Source: Glaciecola sp964446865
GTDB lineage: Bacteria; Pseudomonadota; Gammaproteobacteria; Enterobacterales; Alteromonadaceae
Length of the DNA: 64,000 nt
Direction of reading: 5' to 3'
NCBI GenBank assembly: GCA_964446865.1
Contig: CAYURD010000001.1
Coordinates: 62,001-126,000 of the forward strand
A program made the translations under genes and the position numbers. This document shows positions 34,456-44,937 of the stretch, piece by piece. Below the pieces are notes generated by a model. It ran no database searches. It saw only the letters and a program-made list of their open reading frames with translations, and was not told the DNA's origin. Each line of letters opens with the position of its first letter. Position 1 is the stretch's first letter.

Positions 34456-36792
34456 ATGAATAAACCACTTAACAACAAGATATTTAGTTTGCTATCGGTT
34501 TTAGTGCTAGTCACAACCTTAGTCTTGTTAGTCGTGGTGTTCAATAGTGTGCGAACAAGTATCACAAACAACCTTGATGATCGCATGGAATTGGCGAAGA
34601 CTGTCGTTTTCAGAGAGTTAATTAACCGTCAAAATGCAGTACTGCAAAATTCTAAGGTACTTCTTGATGACTTCGCGTTTAAACGCTCGCTTGCCGCAAA
34701 AAATTCAGATGACATCGAAAACGCTCTAGCTTCCTTCCGATACACGATGGATGCCGCATTTATCAAAGTGCAGAGCCCAAAACTCAATTTTAGCGCTTCG
34801 AGCGGTGATCTTGCCAAGCTAATCTCATCGGCTGATGAAACAGCTGCCATGAATTTTACGGCACAAGATGGAGACTTTGCCAATTTAATCGTGATTGACC
34901 AAAAGTTAGTTTGGGTACTTTGGATGCCAATCAAAAACAATTCGGGCGCGATAACAGCCTATGCATCGTTAGGCTTTTTAGTTAACGAACGATATGTACA
35001 ATCAATCAAACAAATAGTGGGTATTGATCTTACGGTACTGGTCAACGCCGAGCAGTTTTTTACAATCTCTACGTTACGAGACGAAAAAGCCGACTTAGCA
35101 ATAATAGAGAAGAGCTTAATCAACAATCATCGGTATTCTTTGTTTTTTATGAACCCGCTTAAAAACGAAAGTCAGTTGTTAAGCAGTAAATTTAGTTTGC
35201 CTAATTTGGGTGATATAAACCCAACCGTTTATTTATCGATAGACAGTACACAAATTCAAAGTAACTTCATGAACCTGCAGCTAACCATCTCAGCAGTTGC
35301 TTTGTTTGCCCTACTATGTGCAATTTCTGCGGGGCGAGTATTAGCCAATCAAATTACGCGTCCAATCGAATACCTTGCAAAATACGCGACGAATATCGCC
35401 AATGGAAAATATTCAAAAGGTATGGAGTTAAAGGCAACTTCGAAAGAGTTGTCATTACTTTTAAATGCATTTAATACGATGGAAAGTAACGTTAAAAATC
35501 GTGAATCTGAGATTGTGCATCAAGCGCAGCACGATATGTTAACGGGTTTATACAACCGAAATTATGTCACAAAGCACATAGACTCATTATTAAACTCTCA
35601 AACAGTATTTCAAGCAATCGGCGTAAATATCCAACGTTTTAGGAGTATCAACGATGTATTTGGTTACCAATACGGAGATTCATGCTTAATTGAACTTGCT
35701 AACAGAATATCCAATCTTGGGGGCGTGTCAGCCCGTCTTGAAGGTGGTGAAATCTTATGGCTCCCCGAATCCCCATTATCGATTGATCAAATCAAACAAA
35801 TTAAAAACGATATCCAAGCACCTATCCAAGGTGACAATGTAAAAATTCCCCTCAATGTGTCTTTAGGTATCGTTAATTGCCCGAGTGATACGAAAAATGC
35901 CGAAGATTTGTATCGACGCCTAAACATAGTAATAGACCAAGCGCAGATTGACAAAAGTATGATTGTAGAATTTGAGAATGTCTTAGAAGCTAATTATCTT
36001 CGCCGACTAGCAATAGTTCAAAAATTAGAGCGGGCAATAACGGCCAAAAGCAAAGACATATACTTGCACTATCAACCAAAGCTCAATATCAAAACAGGTC
36101 AATACGATTCTGCGGAGGCACTTGTTCGATGGGCTGATAAAGACTTAGGGCAAATTGCCCCAGACGAATTTATTGCCATTGTAGAACAAGCCGGTTTGAT
36201 TAATGCGCTTACCAAACATGTACTTAACCTTGCTGTTACCGATATAGTTGCCCTGAAAAAGCAGAAGATAGATATCTGCATGGCGATTAACATATCAGCG
36301 CAAGACATCATGCATGACGGTTTTTTAGCGTTTACAAGCGACTTGCTACAAAGCAAGGGCTTAAGTCCATCGGTACTGTCTTTAGAACTGACGGAAAGCG
36401 CCATCATGAAAGAGCCGCAAAAAGCCATCAAACAAATGGCCCTAATGCGAGAAGCTGGTTTTTCAATTGCTATTGATGACTTTGGCACAGGTTACTCATC
36501 GTTTGAATACATCACGCAGTTGCCTGTGGACATGATTAAAATAGACAAATGCTTTGTTATGCCCATCGCCATAAAACAAGGTGAACAAGCGGTTTGCCAA
36601 GCAATCTTGAAGGTCGCCAATAGCTTTAACATGAAAGTGGTCGCCGAAGGTATTGAAGATAAAGAGGCGCTTGATATGTTAACAAAATGGGGGTGTGATT
36701 ACGGTCAAGGCTATCATATTGCGCGACCTTTACCCCTTGAGCACTTTAGTATTTGGTTAGCAAAACACAATACTACGAAAGTCATTTTATAA
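34456..36792 (+). CDS. Membrane cyclic-di-GMP phosphodiesterase (degenerate GGDEF, intact EAL)
   Basis: 778 residues. Membrane helix at about 10-30, periplasmic sensor (dCACHE-like) to about 270, second helix at about 275-295, HAMP (ANQITRPIEYLAKYATNIAN), GGDEF, EAL. The GGDEF signature is EGGEI, so no cyclase activity is expected. EAL is intact: AEALVRW, NISAQDI, ELTESAI, IDDFGTGYSSFEYI, KIDKCF, VAEGIED. Likely a c-di-GMP phosphodiesterase responding to a periplasmic signal. Divergent from the 31702-34269 gene. Confidence 0.87.
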   Translation: MNKPLNNKIFSLLSVLVLVTTLVLLVVVFNSVRTSITNNLDDRMELAKTVVFRELINRQNAVLQNSKVLLDDFAFKRSLAAKNSDDIENALASFRYTMDAAFIKVQSPKLNFSASSGDLAKLISSADETAAMNFTAQDGDFANLIVIDQKLVWVLWMPIKNNSGAITAYASLGFLVNERYVQSIKQIVGIDLTVLVNAEQFFTISTLRDEKADLAIIEKSLINNHRYSLFFMNPLKNESQLLSSKFSLPNLGDINPTVYLSIDSTQIQSNFMNLQLTISAVALFALLCAISAGRVLANQITRPIEYLAKYATNIANGKYSKGMELKATSKELSLLLNAFNTMESNVKNRESEIVHQAQHDMLTGLYNRNYVTKHIDSLLNSQTVFQAIGVNIQRFRSINDVFGYQYGDSCLIELANRISNLGGVSARLEGGEILWLPESPLSIDQIKQIKNDIQAPIQGDNVKIPLNVSLGIVNCPSDTKNAEDLYRRLNIVIDQAQIDKSMIVEFENVLEANYLRRLAIVQKLERAITAKSKDIYLHYQPKLNIKTGQYDSAEALVRWADKDLGQIAPDEFIAIVEQAGLINALTKHVLNLAVTDIVALKKQKIDICMAINISAQDIMHDGFLAFTSDLLQSKGLSPSVLSLELTESAIMKEPQKAIKQMALMREAGFSIAIDDFGTGYSSFEYITQLPVDMIKIDKCFVMPIAIKQGEQAVCQAILKVANSFNMKVVAEGIEDKEALDMLTKWGCDYGQGYHIARPLPLEHFSIWLAKHNTTKVIL

Positions 36793-36948
36793 TTTATAAT
36801 AGTCACCGTTTTAGTTCGTTTTTATAGGGAAAACTGGTAAACTTCGCAGTTGATGTTAAATCATGCAAAAAGGCAGTGAAAGTCTTGAAAGAACATCTAT
36901 TATAAGCTCCGCGTTAATCGTAAAATTTTTATTAGAGAGAACAGACAT

Positions 36949-38358
36949 ATGATCACACCCGTTATTCTTGCAGGTGGCACAGGAAGTCGACTTTGGCCAA
37001 AATCAAGAGCAGCCCTACCAAAGCAATTTTTGGCATTAACTAGCGCACAAACAATGTTACAAGACACCATTGTGCGCTTGCCAAAGACAAAAGTTGAACC
37101 GCCTTTGCTCATTTGCAACGAAGATCATCGCTTCTTAGCCGCGGAGCAACTGCGTGTTGCTAACATTGCTCATGCTGGCATAGTGCTTGAGCCAGTTGGC
37201 CGAAATACCGCACCAGCTATCGCAATTGCTGCGATGTTATCTATGCAAGATGGACAGGATCCACTATTACTTGTGCTCGCAGCAGACCATTTGATAGAAA
37301 ACCAAACGGCCTTTGCTACTGCAATAAGCGATGCAGAAAAATTAGCCTCTGACAACAACCTTGTTACCTTTGGCATTGTGCCTAACGAAGCGCATACAGG
37401 ATATGGATATATCAAAGCCGGCGAAGCCGTTTCTGGTGGATTTAAGGTGGCTGAATTTGTAGAAAAACCTGATCTTGCCACTGCACAAACCTATCTTGAT
37501 GGCAAAAAGCACTACTGGAACAGCGGCATGTTCTTGTTTAAAGCGAGTGTATATTTACAAGAACTTAAAACCTTTAATCCCGAAATTTACGAGGCCTGCG
37601 AGCTAGCACTCAGTAAAACAGAAAAAGACTTGGAATTTGTGCGGATTAATAAAGAAGCATTTGAAAAGTGTCCCGACGATTCAATTGATTATGCAGTCAT
37701 GGAAAACACGCAACGTGCGGTTATGGTAGGTCTAGACGCAGGTTGGAGCGACGTAGGTTCATGGAGCTCTTTGTGGGAGACTCATAAAAATAAAGACGAA
37801 AACGGTAATGCCTTTATTGGCGATGTTATTGCTGAGGGCGTTAACAACAGTTACATAAATTCGGAACAGCGTTTAATTTCAGTTGTAGGCCTAGACGATG
37901 TGGTGGTGGTTGAAACAAAAGACGCTGTGCTTGTTGCAAATCGTCATAAAGTCCAAGACATAAAGCAAATTGTCAATAAACTCAAAGCCGATCATCGTAG
38001 CGAATTTGAATTTCATCGTGAAGTATTTAGGCCTTGGGGAAGCTACGACTCTATCGATAATGGCGAGCGCTATCAGGTTAAACGCATTACGGTAAAGCCA
38101 GGCGAGAAACTTTCTGTGCAAATGCACCATCATCGTGCTGAGCACTGGATTGTCGTGTCAGGAAGCGCAAATGTAACCATTGGCGAAAATACGCAATTAG
38201 TCACTGAAAACGAATCTGTCTATATTCCCATTGGCGCAGTACACGCACTTGAAAACCCCGGAAAAATACCGCTTGAATTGATTGAAGTGCAATCAGGCAG
38301 CTATTTAGGTGAAGACGACATTGTGCGTTTTTCAGACCGTTATGGACGAGTAAAATAA
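36949..38358 (+). CDS. Mannose-1-phosphate guanylyltransferase / mannose-6-phosphate isomerase
   Basis: Bifunctional type II phosphomannose isomerase (ManC/AlgA/CpsB type): supplies mannose-6-phosphate and GDP-mannose for exopolysaccharide or LPS. 469 residues. Nucleotidyltransferase signature AGGTGSRLWPKSRAALPKQF at the N-terminus, EKP at the usual place (FVEKPDL), and a C-terminal cupin isomerase domain with VQMHHHRAEHWIVVSGSANV. Followed by an intrinsic terminator. First of the polysaccharide-related genes in the window. Confidence 0.93.
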   Translation: MITPVILAGGTGSRLWPKSRAALPKQFLALTSAQTMLQDTIVRLPKTKVEPPLLICNEDHRFLAAEQLRVANIAHAGIVLEPVGRNTAPAIAIAAMLSMQDGQDPLLLVLAADHLIENQTAFATAISDAEKLASDNNLVTFGIVPNEAHTGYGYIKAGEAVSGGFKVAEFVEKPDLATAQTYLDGKKHYWNSGMFLFKASVYLQELKTFNPEIYEACELALSKTEKDLEFVRINKEAFEKCPDDSIDYAVMENTQRAVMVGLDAGWSDVGSWSSLWETHKNKDENGNAFIGDVIAEGVNNSYINSEQRLISVVGLDDVVVVETKDAVLVANRHKVQDIKQIVNKLKADHRSEFEFHREVFRPWGSYDSIDNGERYQVKRITVKPGEKLSVQMHHHRAEHWIVVSGSANVTIGENTQLVTENESVYIPIGAVHALENPGKIPLELIEVQSGSYLGEDDIVRFSDRYGRVK

Positions 38359-38379
38359 TCCGAAACATACGATATTTTT

Positions 38380-38406
38380 AAACGGGCTGTTTTGGCCCGT
38401 TTTTTA
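38380..38406. terminator. Intrinsic terminator between the GDP-mannose gene and sulfotransferase
   Basis: AAACGGGC-TGTTTTG-GCCCGTTT followed by TTTT. The complement has AAA on its 5' side and a shorter T-run, so it may serve both convergent genes, best for the plus strand. Confidence 0.8.
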
Positions 38407-38448
38407 TTTCGCCAATTAATAAACGTATTATCTTGCTAGTAAGGTTTA

Positions 38449-39684
38449 TTAAAGCGCTTTAAATAAAATCCTATTAATCATCGAGTAAGCGCTTGCGCAT
38501 TTTTGCTCACGAACATAATAAACAGACGCTTTTGTAAATAAGGCCAAGAAACTAGCTTTCAGGAGTAACTTCACGTTTGCTTTTATCGACTTTTCAAAAA
38601 ATAACAAGTTCTTTGGGGTATCGGTGACTTGCGACAACGACAAGCCTGAAGCAAGAATGACAGGTGAATAGCTGTCTAAGCCAGAAAAACTCGACTCTTT
38701 GACTGTAATCAGCGCCATACGATTGTTATCTTCGCTATTATTTTTATGCTCCTCAGTAATATTGCCCTGAGCGCTTTTGCCTACAATATTCGCGTCAGAA
38801 GAATATGAAAACGTCGTTTGAAAATGTCGACATATACCACTGATGACCTTCAATTCTGCACGATTTGGCGCATGTTTCCATAAAAACGCTTTACCCGAAT
38901 CAATAGGCTTAAGAATATCTTTTTTCCATGGTTCATCAACAAAATTCGCGAGTTCATTCGATTGCTGCCGAGCCAACATTTGAGGCTCAAAATGAACACC
39001 AACTTGTTTACAGATTGATGTAATTGTGCCCGTAATATCAGTGACAAGGTCTTCAAACCTTACGGTCATTGCCTTGTCATCAGCTGTAAAAAATGCATCT
39101 GATTGCTGATGCCAATCTTCAACAAGGCAAGCATTAGCAAGCATCGAGTCATAAGCCCAAGGCAGTGCTTTCATTGATAATGCAGTATCTTTTGCATCTC
39201 TTACCATCCTGATAATTATCGCGTTCGGAAAATCTCTTCTTATCTGCTTTACGTGTAATAAGTGGTTTGGTGTGTTTTCAACCCATTGACGTTTTTGATG
39301 CTTTTGGGTTTGAATCATTAGCATGGCTTTTAAGACTAATGAAATAGGTGAGGCGTTTTCTTGAGCAGCAGATGATTTATGGATAAGTTCTGTTTGAACG
39401 ACAGCTTTATCAAGGCTCTTGACTAGAGTTTTTTCGTCGATATCGTACATTTCTGAAACACGTCTACCACTGACGCGTATGTTTTGAAAAAGCCGCACGG
39501 CATTACTGGGCCAAGCTTTTGGATACAATTGTGGATATTTGAGCCTATATTCTTTTAGAAATTTATTGTAAAAATGAGTCTCTGGCCCAGCAAAATAAAG
39601 CGAATGTGACGCAAAAAATGAAGCAAGTAAAGTTGTTCCCGAGCGGGGCGCTCCAACAATAAAGATGGGGGCGAGCTTTTCCAT
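38449..39684 (-). CDS. Sulfotransferase family protein
   Basis: 411 residues. PAPS-binding 5'-phosphosulfate loop GAPRSGTTLLASFF at about 12-25, and the 3'-phosphate segment IIIRMVRDAKDTALS at about 157-171, then VRFEDLVTD. These fit sulfotransferase-3-type enzymes that transfer sulfate from PAPS to a carbohydrate or small molecule. C-terminal ~120 residues are less conserved. Its position among polysaccharide genes suggests sulfation of the exopolysaccharide; the acceptor cannot be read from the sequence. Confidence 0.83.
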   Translation of the reverse strand: MEKLAPIFIVGAPRSGTTLLASFFASHSLYFAGPETHFYNKFLKEYRLKYPQLYPKAWPSNAVRLFQNIRVSGRRVSEMYDIDEKTLVKSLDKAVVQTELIHKSSAAQENASPISLVLKAMLMIQTQKHQKRQWVENTPNHLLHVKQIRRDFPNAIIIRMVRDAKDTALSMKALPWAYDSMLANACLVEDWHQQSDAFFTADDKAMTVRFEDLVTDITGTITSICKQVGVHFEPQMLARQQSNELANFVDEPWKKDILKPIDSGKAFLWKHAPNRAELKVISGICRHFQTTFSYSSDANIVGKSAQGNITEEHKNNSEDNNRMALITVKESSFSGLDSYSPVILASGLSLSQVTDTPKNLLFFEKSIKANVKLLLKASFLALFTKASVYYVREQKCASAYSMINRILFKAL

Positions 39685-39757
39685 TTGTTATTGAAAATTA
39701 CTCTTGGTTGATACGCTAATTGCTTTGCCTACAAATGACTTTGTAGTTATTCTCAAT

Positions 39758-40450
39758 TTATATTCTTTTGATTGAGTTTCGTGTAAAGGCGAAAACCATC
39801 CCAATCAATAGCAACATCAGAATCGACGGAGTTGATACTGAACGTGCTGTATTAATAAACTGGAGACTACTTGGCAAACTGTCTTGCTCAAACATGACGG
39901 TGTCGTTGCCTTGCCCGTCAAATCCCAAAAAGCGAAAACCGTCTAAACCATACGAGCTATTGAAATCTATGTTTATTGACCAGTCTTGCGAGGTTAAGCC
40001 ACTGTAAATAAGGCCATCTGTATAATTCTCGACGTAATTCATTGACACATTACTGCCAACAACGGGGTCACGAGGTACGCGAGAGCCATCTGGTAAAGTT
40101 CTAATTGGATCATCGACGAAAGAAATGCGCCCTTGTGAACCAACAATATCAAAATCAACGCCGCCAGCGAGCCCGCCTGGCCCACTAAAAATTAAAAAGA
40201 GTGCTTGTTCAGCCTGATATTCGGCAAAAAACGCGGTGAGTGTGTTCGCTTGTTCGTAACCGGTATTAGCCGACCACGGGGTACCATCTGCAAAGGAATA
40301 AAAATTTCTGAAAGACTCGTTGATTTCTATTGCATTATCTCCAGCTTGGCTTATTGCAATTGGCGCGGAAAATGCTTGCCCATGAATACCGAGTAGTAAA
40401 GATACGCCAATTAATCGCGCATCTGAAAAGAAAGATAAAAACTGCTTCAT
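39758..40450 (-). CDS. PEP-CTERM-like secreted protein
   Basis: 230 residues from the ATG at 40450 (an earlier start at 40483 lacks a signal-type opening). Signal peptide MKQFLSFF... to AFS-AP. The C-terminus has VSTPSILMLLLIGMVF followed by FTRNSIKRI: a short motif with one proline, a membrane helix, then a basic tail, the layout of PEP-CTERM/exosortase sorting signals in a weak form. The body is not recognised; it is Asp/Gly-rich without cysteines. PEP-CTERM proteins co-occur with exopolysaccharide loci, as here. No exosortase is in the window. Confidence 0.65.
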   Translation of the reverse strand: MKQFLSFFSDARLIGVSLLLGIHGQAFSAPIAISQAGDNAIEINESFRNFYSFADGTPWSANTGYEQANTLTAFFAEYQAEQALFLIFSGPGGLAGGVDFDIVGSQGRISFVDDPIRTLPDGSRVPRDPVVGSNVSMNYVENYTDGLIYSGLTSQDWSINIDFNSSYGLDGFRFLGFDGQGNDTVMFEQDSLPSSLQFINTARSVSTPSILMLLLIGMVFAFTRNSIKRI

Positions 40451-40567
40451 TTGAATTGAAAGCCTCAAAAGTTCTGTTAACACTATTTTAGGATAAAACT
40501 TAAGCTATTGCTAGCGATATTCACCACAACTGTCGCACATTTGCGACAGAAGATGACTTTTTATACC

Positions 40568-42001
40568 TTATGAACTCACTCGCTCATGCTGTTTTGGCAA
40601 ATGTACGTGGTATTTATTCTTAATTAAGCCTGCTCGCGAGGACGTGTAACCCGCCATAGCAACCCCAAAAATTATAGAAAACAAGATCAAACCTTCTATA
40701 TTCCACAACGGCATTGTGGCTAAATTCATCACTAAAAAGCCTAATAAAGCGCCAATCATTTTAATTCGAATGTGAGTTAATCGAATGCGTATAGCAAACC
40801 AAAGAATTGCGAATACAAAGCATATAAAGCCTGAAAAACCTATAACCCCATATTCATACAAGTAGCTTACATACGTATTGTGAGCATAGGTAGCGAATAT
40901 TCCATCCCAAGATTCTGGACCATGCCCAAATAATTGCTGAATAAATGGCGCATTTACAAACTCGTGCAAATATTGACTCCAGAGGTACACTCTAGACGAA
41001 AACAGTCGCCGCTCTGCTTGTGAAAAGTAGTCTGGCGCTTTTAATAGTTCGTCCCAGTTTGTTAAAACAATCGCAATGTCCTGAAAACGTGCTGACATGC
41101 TAAGCGAGCTTAAATAAAGTAAAAGTCCAACGCATAAACCTATACTTAGCAAAGACACTAGCCTAAACTTTGGTAAGATTTTATGGTAAGTACTCGCCAG
41201 TATAAATGCGATAACAATAGGGAGCATGGCTAACATGCCCGTCCTATAATTCACTAACACCAAGAGCACTACACTGCTATAAAATAGAAGGTTTCTGTTA
41301 GGCAAGTGCGTTCTATCTAATAGCGACACGATTAACGCAAAACTAATAACAATCATCGAAACGCCCGATTCATGTGAGTAACCGCCAATATAACTCACAG
41401 AGCCGTCTTGCTCAGTCGCTTTAGTTTCGCCCAATAAAATAGACAATATTACTAATGCAATCGGAAGATAAAACGCCGTGATTAAGACCCTTAGCGTATT
41501 GTTTAATTTATGCCGACGAATGGCTAACATCAAAGCCAAACTTAATACTAACAAATACGCCCACTTTATGATCACATTCAACAAGTCTACACTTGTCAAA
41601 TTAATCACACCGCTAATAATGATCGCACTCATGAATATATAGAATGTCGATAATTTCTTTAGTAAAAATGCCTTGAGTGGCAAATACATAAGACCAACAA
41701 CGACCACAAAAATCGACGCCAGTGCATTAATTGAAAAACCCGCAAAAATAGCGTCATGAGTCAAATTTGGAAAAGCAGATAAAGCCAAACGAAGCCAAAT
41801 AGCAAATACCACAAACGCCAATGCGAAGGAGTATTTATTACGAAGCCGTTTGCTACCCCTCCAACCTGCATGCGCATTTATTTGACCAGTGTCTAAAGTA
41901 GTGCCATATACATTATTACGAGCAACAATATGAGGAAACACGCTATTGAAAACAACAGCGGCCGACATAATCACACAAATAATTTTGAGTATTTCAAACA
42001 C
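40568..42001 (-). CDS. O-antigen ligase/polymerase-like membrane protein (1)
   Basis: 477 residues with about 11-12 membrane helices. The large periplasmic loop has the Wzy/WaaL family pattern: YRTGMLAMLP, SARFQDI, FSSRVYLWSQYLHEF, FGHGPESWDGIFATYAHNTYVSYLYEYGVIGF. The H-N-x(4)-L-x-E-x-G segment is typical of O-antigen ligases and polymerases. Probably links polysaccharide repeat units or attaches the chain. Divergent from lapG with 172 bp between. Confidence 0.8.
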   Translation of the reverse strand: MFEILKIICVIMSAAVVFNSVFPHIVARNNVYGTTLDTGQINAHAGWRGSKRLRNKYSFALAFVVFAIWLRLALSAFPNLTHDAIFAGFSINALASIFVVVVGLMYLPLKAFLLKKLSTFYIFMSAIIISGVINLTSVDLLNVIIKWAYLLVLSLALMLAIRRHKLNNTLRVLITAFYLPIALVILSILLGETKATEQDGSVSYIGGYSHESGVSMIVISFALIVSLLDRTHLPNRNLLFYSSVVLLVLVNYRTGMLAMLPIVIAFILASTYHKILPKFRLVSLLSIGLCVGLLLYLSSLSMSARFQDIAIVLTNWDELLKAPDYFSQAERRLFSSRVYLWSQYLHEFVNAPFIQQLFGHGPESWDGIFATYAHNTYVSYLYEYGVIGFSGFICFVFAILWFAIRIRLTHIRIKMIGALLGFLVMNLATMPLWNIEGLILFSIIFGVAMAGYTSSRAGLIKNKYHVHLPKQHERVSS

Positions 42002-42173
42002 TTCTTAACGTAAACACCTATTTTTTGCGAAAAACAAAATCGCCTTCTTCAAAAACCAATCCTATTTAGCCTGCGCTATAAGGCCTAACTCAGGTTTATT
42101 TTACTAAGGTTTATTGTAAAAAGCGCGATGACCTATGATAGCCCGTTTATTTTTGTGAGCAATCATATTTATT

Positions 42174-42854
42174 ATGTCTTTTGTCAGATACACACAGTTT
42201 ATTGTATTTTTTGCTGTATCTGGCATTTTGCTTGTTGGCTCTCATTTTGTTTGGTCGCAATTATCTCGAGAAATAAATATTAAATTCCCTGAAAAACTGT
42301 TTGTGAATGTGGCGCAAACTTATGACCAACCTGCTGTTTTACGAACCAAAGAATGGCAAAATCTTATCGAAAACAACAGAAATGCGGCTTTAGAAGATCA
42401 ACTATATGCGGTGAATACTTTTTTCAATAAAATCCCCTTTGCTGACGATATTCTCGCATGGGGGGTAGACGACTATTGGGCAACACCTTATGAATTTTTA
42501 GGGATAAATGCAGGTGACTGTGAAGATTTTACTATTGCAAAATACATAACCCTTCGTGAGTTGGGCATAGAGGATGAGCAGTTACGAATGATGTATGTCA
42601 CGATGCGCAATCCTCGACGAGCACATATGGTGTTAGCGTATTATCCACAAAAAAAGTCGATTCCTTTGGTCTTAGATAATTTCAACAAGCGAATTTTACC
42701 AGCAAGCCAGCGCCGTGACCTTATTCCACTCTATAGCTTTAATGGCGAAGGTTTGTGGCTCGCAAGGGAACAAGGTCAAGGCAGAAAAATTCATCAACAC
42801 AGTAATAATAAATTATGGGATGATTTGCATGAACGATTGCACGAAAAGTTCTAG
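42174..42854 (+). CDS. lapG: LapG-type periplasmic cysteine protease
   Basis: Transglutaminase-like protease that cuts a LapA-type surface adhesin when c-di-GMP is low, releasing cells from a biofilm. 226 residues, N-terminal membrane/signal segment at about 7-28. Catalytic triad C116 (GDCEDFTIAKY), H151 (AHMVLAY), D168 (LDNF); spacing is close to Pseudomonas LapG (C135/H172/D189). Followed 8 bases later by lapD behind a strong ribosome site. The adhesin substrate is not in the window. Confidence 0.9.
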   Translation: MSFVRYTQFIVFFAVSGILLVGSHFVWSQLSREINIKFPEKLFVNVAQTYDQPAVLRTKEWQNLIENNRNAALEDQLYAVNTFFNKIPFADDILAWGVDDYWATPYEFLGINAGDCEDFTIAKYITLRELGIEDEQLRMMYVTMRNPRRAHMVLAYYPQKKSIPLVLDNFNKRILPASQRRDLIPLYSFNGEGLWLAREQGQGRKIHQHSNNKLWDDLHERLHEKF

Positions 42855-42862
42855 GAGGATAA

Positions 42863-44821
42863 ATGTCACTTTCTAAGCAGCTCACACTTGGTGTTTTTTG
42901 TATTTTACTTTTGATGTTTCTGGGTACTTTATTCACAAATATAAGTAACACTAGAGACTATATTAGCCAACAGTTAAGCTCTCATGCCCAAGATACCGCA
43001 ACTTCTCTTGGCATGTCGATTATGCCATACATGACTAACAAAGATGATATTGTGATTGCAGATACAATGGTACAAGCAATTTTTGATAGAGGATTTTATG
43101 CGTCAATTGCAGTCGTAGACGCTAATGATCAAACTGTTATTAGTTTTGAAAATACCAAGCGACCACAAGACATTCCGCACTATTTTGTTGAGATATTTGA
43201 AATAAACGCACCCCTTATGTCTTCTGAAATAACTGATGCATGGGTCAGATCAGGCATTGTTAAGGTACGCAGTAACACAGGATTAGCGTATCAACAATTG
43301 TGGTCTAACGCGCTGAATCACCTTTATTTAAGTACAGGTGTTTTTATTGTGACTTTGCTAAGTATTTGGTTACTTGTCAAATATCTTATCAGTCAACCTA
43401 TTAATACTCTGATCCAACAAACCGAAGAAATCAGTCAGCAACACTTTATCCAAATAGAAAAAGCTCCCCGTACCACTGAATTACGAAGGTTTGTAAAGGC
43501 GGTAAATGTGATGTCGGCAAAACTTGCAAAATTATTTACTCAGATGGCGCAGCAGTCAGAAAAATACCGGCTTTTTGCATACACAGATCCTTTAACCAAA
43601 GTCGGTAATAGACGTTCATTTGAGCTGTATATAGATCAAACTTTACGCAATGAAGCTGACCGACCTAGCGGCTACTTATTGTTAATTAATGCCACAAGTC
43701 TTTCGCAAGTACACAAACATTTAGGTGGCGAGCTTGGCGATAAGTATTTACAAGCCATTTGCCATTTATCTAAGAGCATTACTAGCCAAACACATCAACA
43801 CTTTTCTATTTATCGCATTAATGGTGGGGATTTTGCGCTTGTCCTTGAAAATATCGATGCATCTAAAGCGATATTGCTTGCGAAGCAGCTAAGCCAAGGA
43901 TTTAAGCAACACGAAAAAACAGAATATAAGCTAGGCTTTGCACATATTGGTATGACGAGTTTTAAGTACGCAGATACGCTTGCAAACATAATGCAAAGGG
44001 CCGACAGTGCCCTTGCTGTTGCACAGGACAATTCTCAACGATGGGAGCTGTCTGACAATATCGCCGTAACGCATAGTAACGAACAATGGCGAGAAAAAAT
44101 TCAAAACACCTTACGCGCGCAAGATGTTGGATTTGCGCAACAAGTGATAGTAGATAGCAACCATGAACTTATATATGCAGAGTGTTTTGCCCGTATTAAA
44201 GAGCATCTAGATAATCATGTAGATGCAAATGAAAAAGATGATTGTATCCCAATGAATCAGCTTATCCCCGCCAGCATTCGCTTAGATCATGCCGTTGATT
44301 TGGACCGAATGATAGTGCAGAGTTTTTTGAAGAATTTAGCCAACTCTCCGCATCAAATCGCCGTTAACCTCTCACGGATGTCTCTATTTGATGAAGAATT
44401 TACCCATTGGTTAACTAATCAATTAACAAACTTAAGTCAGCATTGCCATAAACTGATCATCGAAATCCCAGAACGCGCACTTGTCCATGATACAGATGTG
44501 CTATGCCCAACAATTGAAACACTGAGGACTCTAGGCGCTAAAATTGTTGTAGAACACTATGGTGCACAGCTAGCTGGCATTCAACATTTGCAGCGCTTAC
44601 GGCCAGATTATCTTAAAATTGATGGCCGCTTCACCAAAAATATAAACACCGAAATCGATAATCAACTGTTTTTACAATCCTTGGTGCACATTGCGCATGG
44701 TTTACAGATAAAAGTAATTGCAGAAATGATTGAAACGGATGAGGAATTAGCATGGCTTAAGTCTGCGAATGTTGATTACTTTCAAGGGTATCAAATTGCT
44801 GCGCCTACATTAACAGAGTAA
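42863..44821 (+). CDS. lapD: LapD-type c-di-GMP receptor (degenerate GGDEF and EAL)
   Basis: 652 residues: membrane helix at about 8-26, periplasmic LapD domain to about 150, second helix, HAMP, GGDEF, EAL. GGDEF is NGGDFA in place of GGDEF, EAL is ECF (YAECFARI), and the DDFGTG site is VEHYGAQ. Both domains are thus catalytically dead but the EAL pocket (NLSRMSL, KIDGRF, AEMIETDEE) can bind c-di-GMP. LapD senses c-di-GMP inside and sequesters LapG outside. AGGAGGATAA precedes the ATG, strong coupling with lapG. Confidence 0.9.
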   Translation: MSLSKQLTLGVFCILLLMFLGTLFTNISNTRDYISQQLSSHAQDTATSLGMSIMPYMTNKDDIVIADTMVQAIFDRGFYASIAVVDANDQTVISFENTKRPQDIPHYFVEIFEINAPLMSSEITDAWVRSGIVKVRSNTGLAYQQLWSNALNHLYLSTGVFIVTLLSIWLLVKYLISQPINTLIQQTEEISQQHFIQIEKAPRTTELRRFVKAVNVMSAKLAKLFTQMAQQSEKYRLFAYTDPLTKVGNRRSFELYIDQTLRNEADRPSGYLLLINATSLSQVHKHLGGELGDKYLQAICHLSKSITSQTHQHFSIYRINGGDFALVLENIDASKAILLAKQLSQGFKQHEKTEYKLGFAHIGMTSFKYADTLANIMQRADSALAVAQDNSQRWELSDNIAVTHSNEQWREKIQNTLRAQDVGFAQQVIVDSNHELIYAECFARIKEHLDNHVDANEKDDCIPMNQLIPASIRLDHAVDLDRMIVQSFLKNLANSPHQIAVNLSRMSLFDEEFTHWLTNQLTNLSQHCHKLIIEIPERALVHDTDVLCPTIETLRTLGAKIVVEHYGAQLAGIQHLQRLRPDYLKIDGRFTKNINTEIDNQLFLQSLVHIAHGLQIKVIAEMIETDEELAWLKSANVDYFQGYQIAAPTLTE

Positions 44822-44937
44822 ATGATAAATTAGTGAGCATTTGGATTTGCTTAGTGCTTGGTCAAAGGCTAAAATAAAAAAATTGTTTGTGGCGCATTTG
44901 CAATACTTGCTATGCGTACGATTTTTGAGGCTGTTTG

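Noticed and set aside
36949..38358. Genomic island signature in the polysaccharide region
   Set aside because: No mobility genes, tRNA junction or obvious change of base composition is visible around 36-53 kb.
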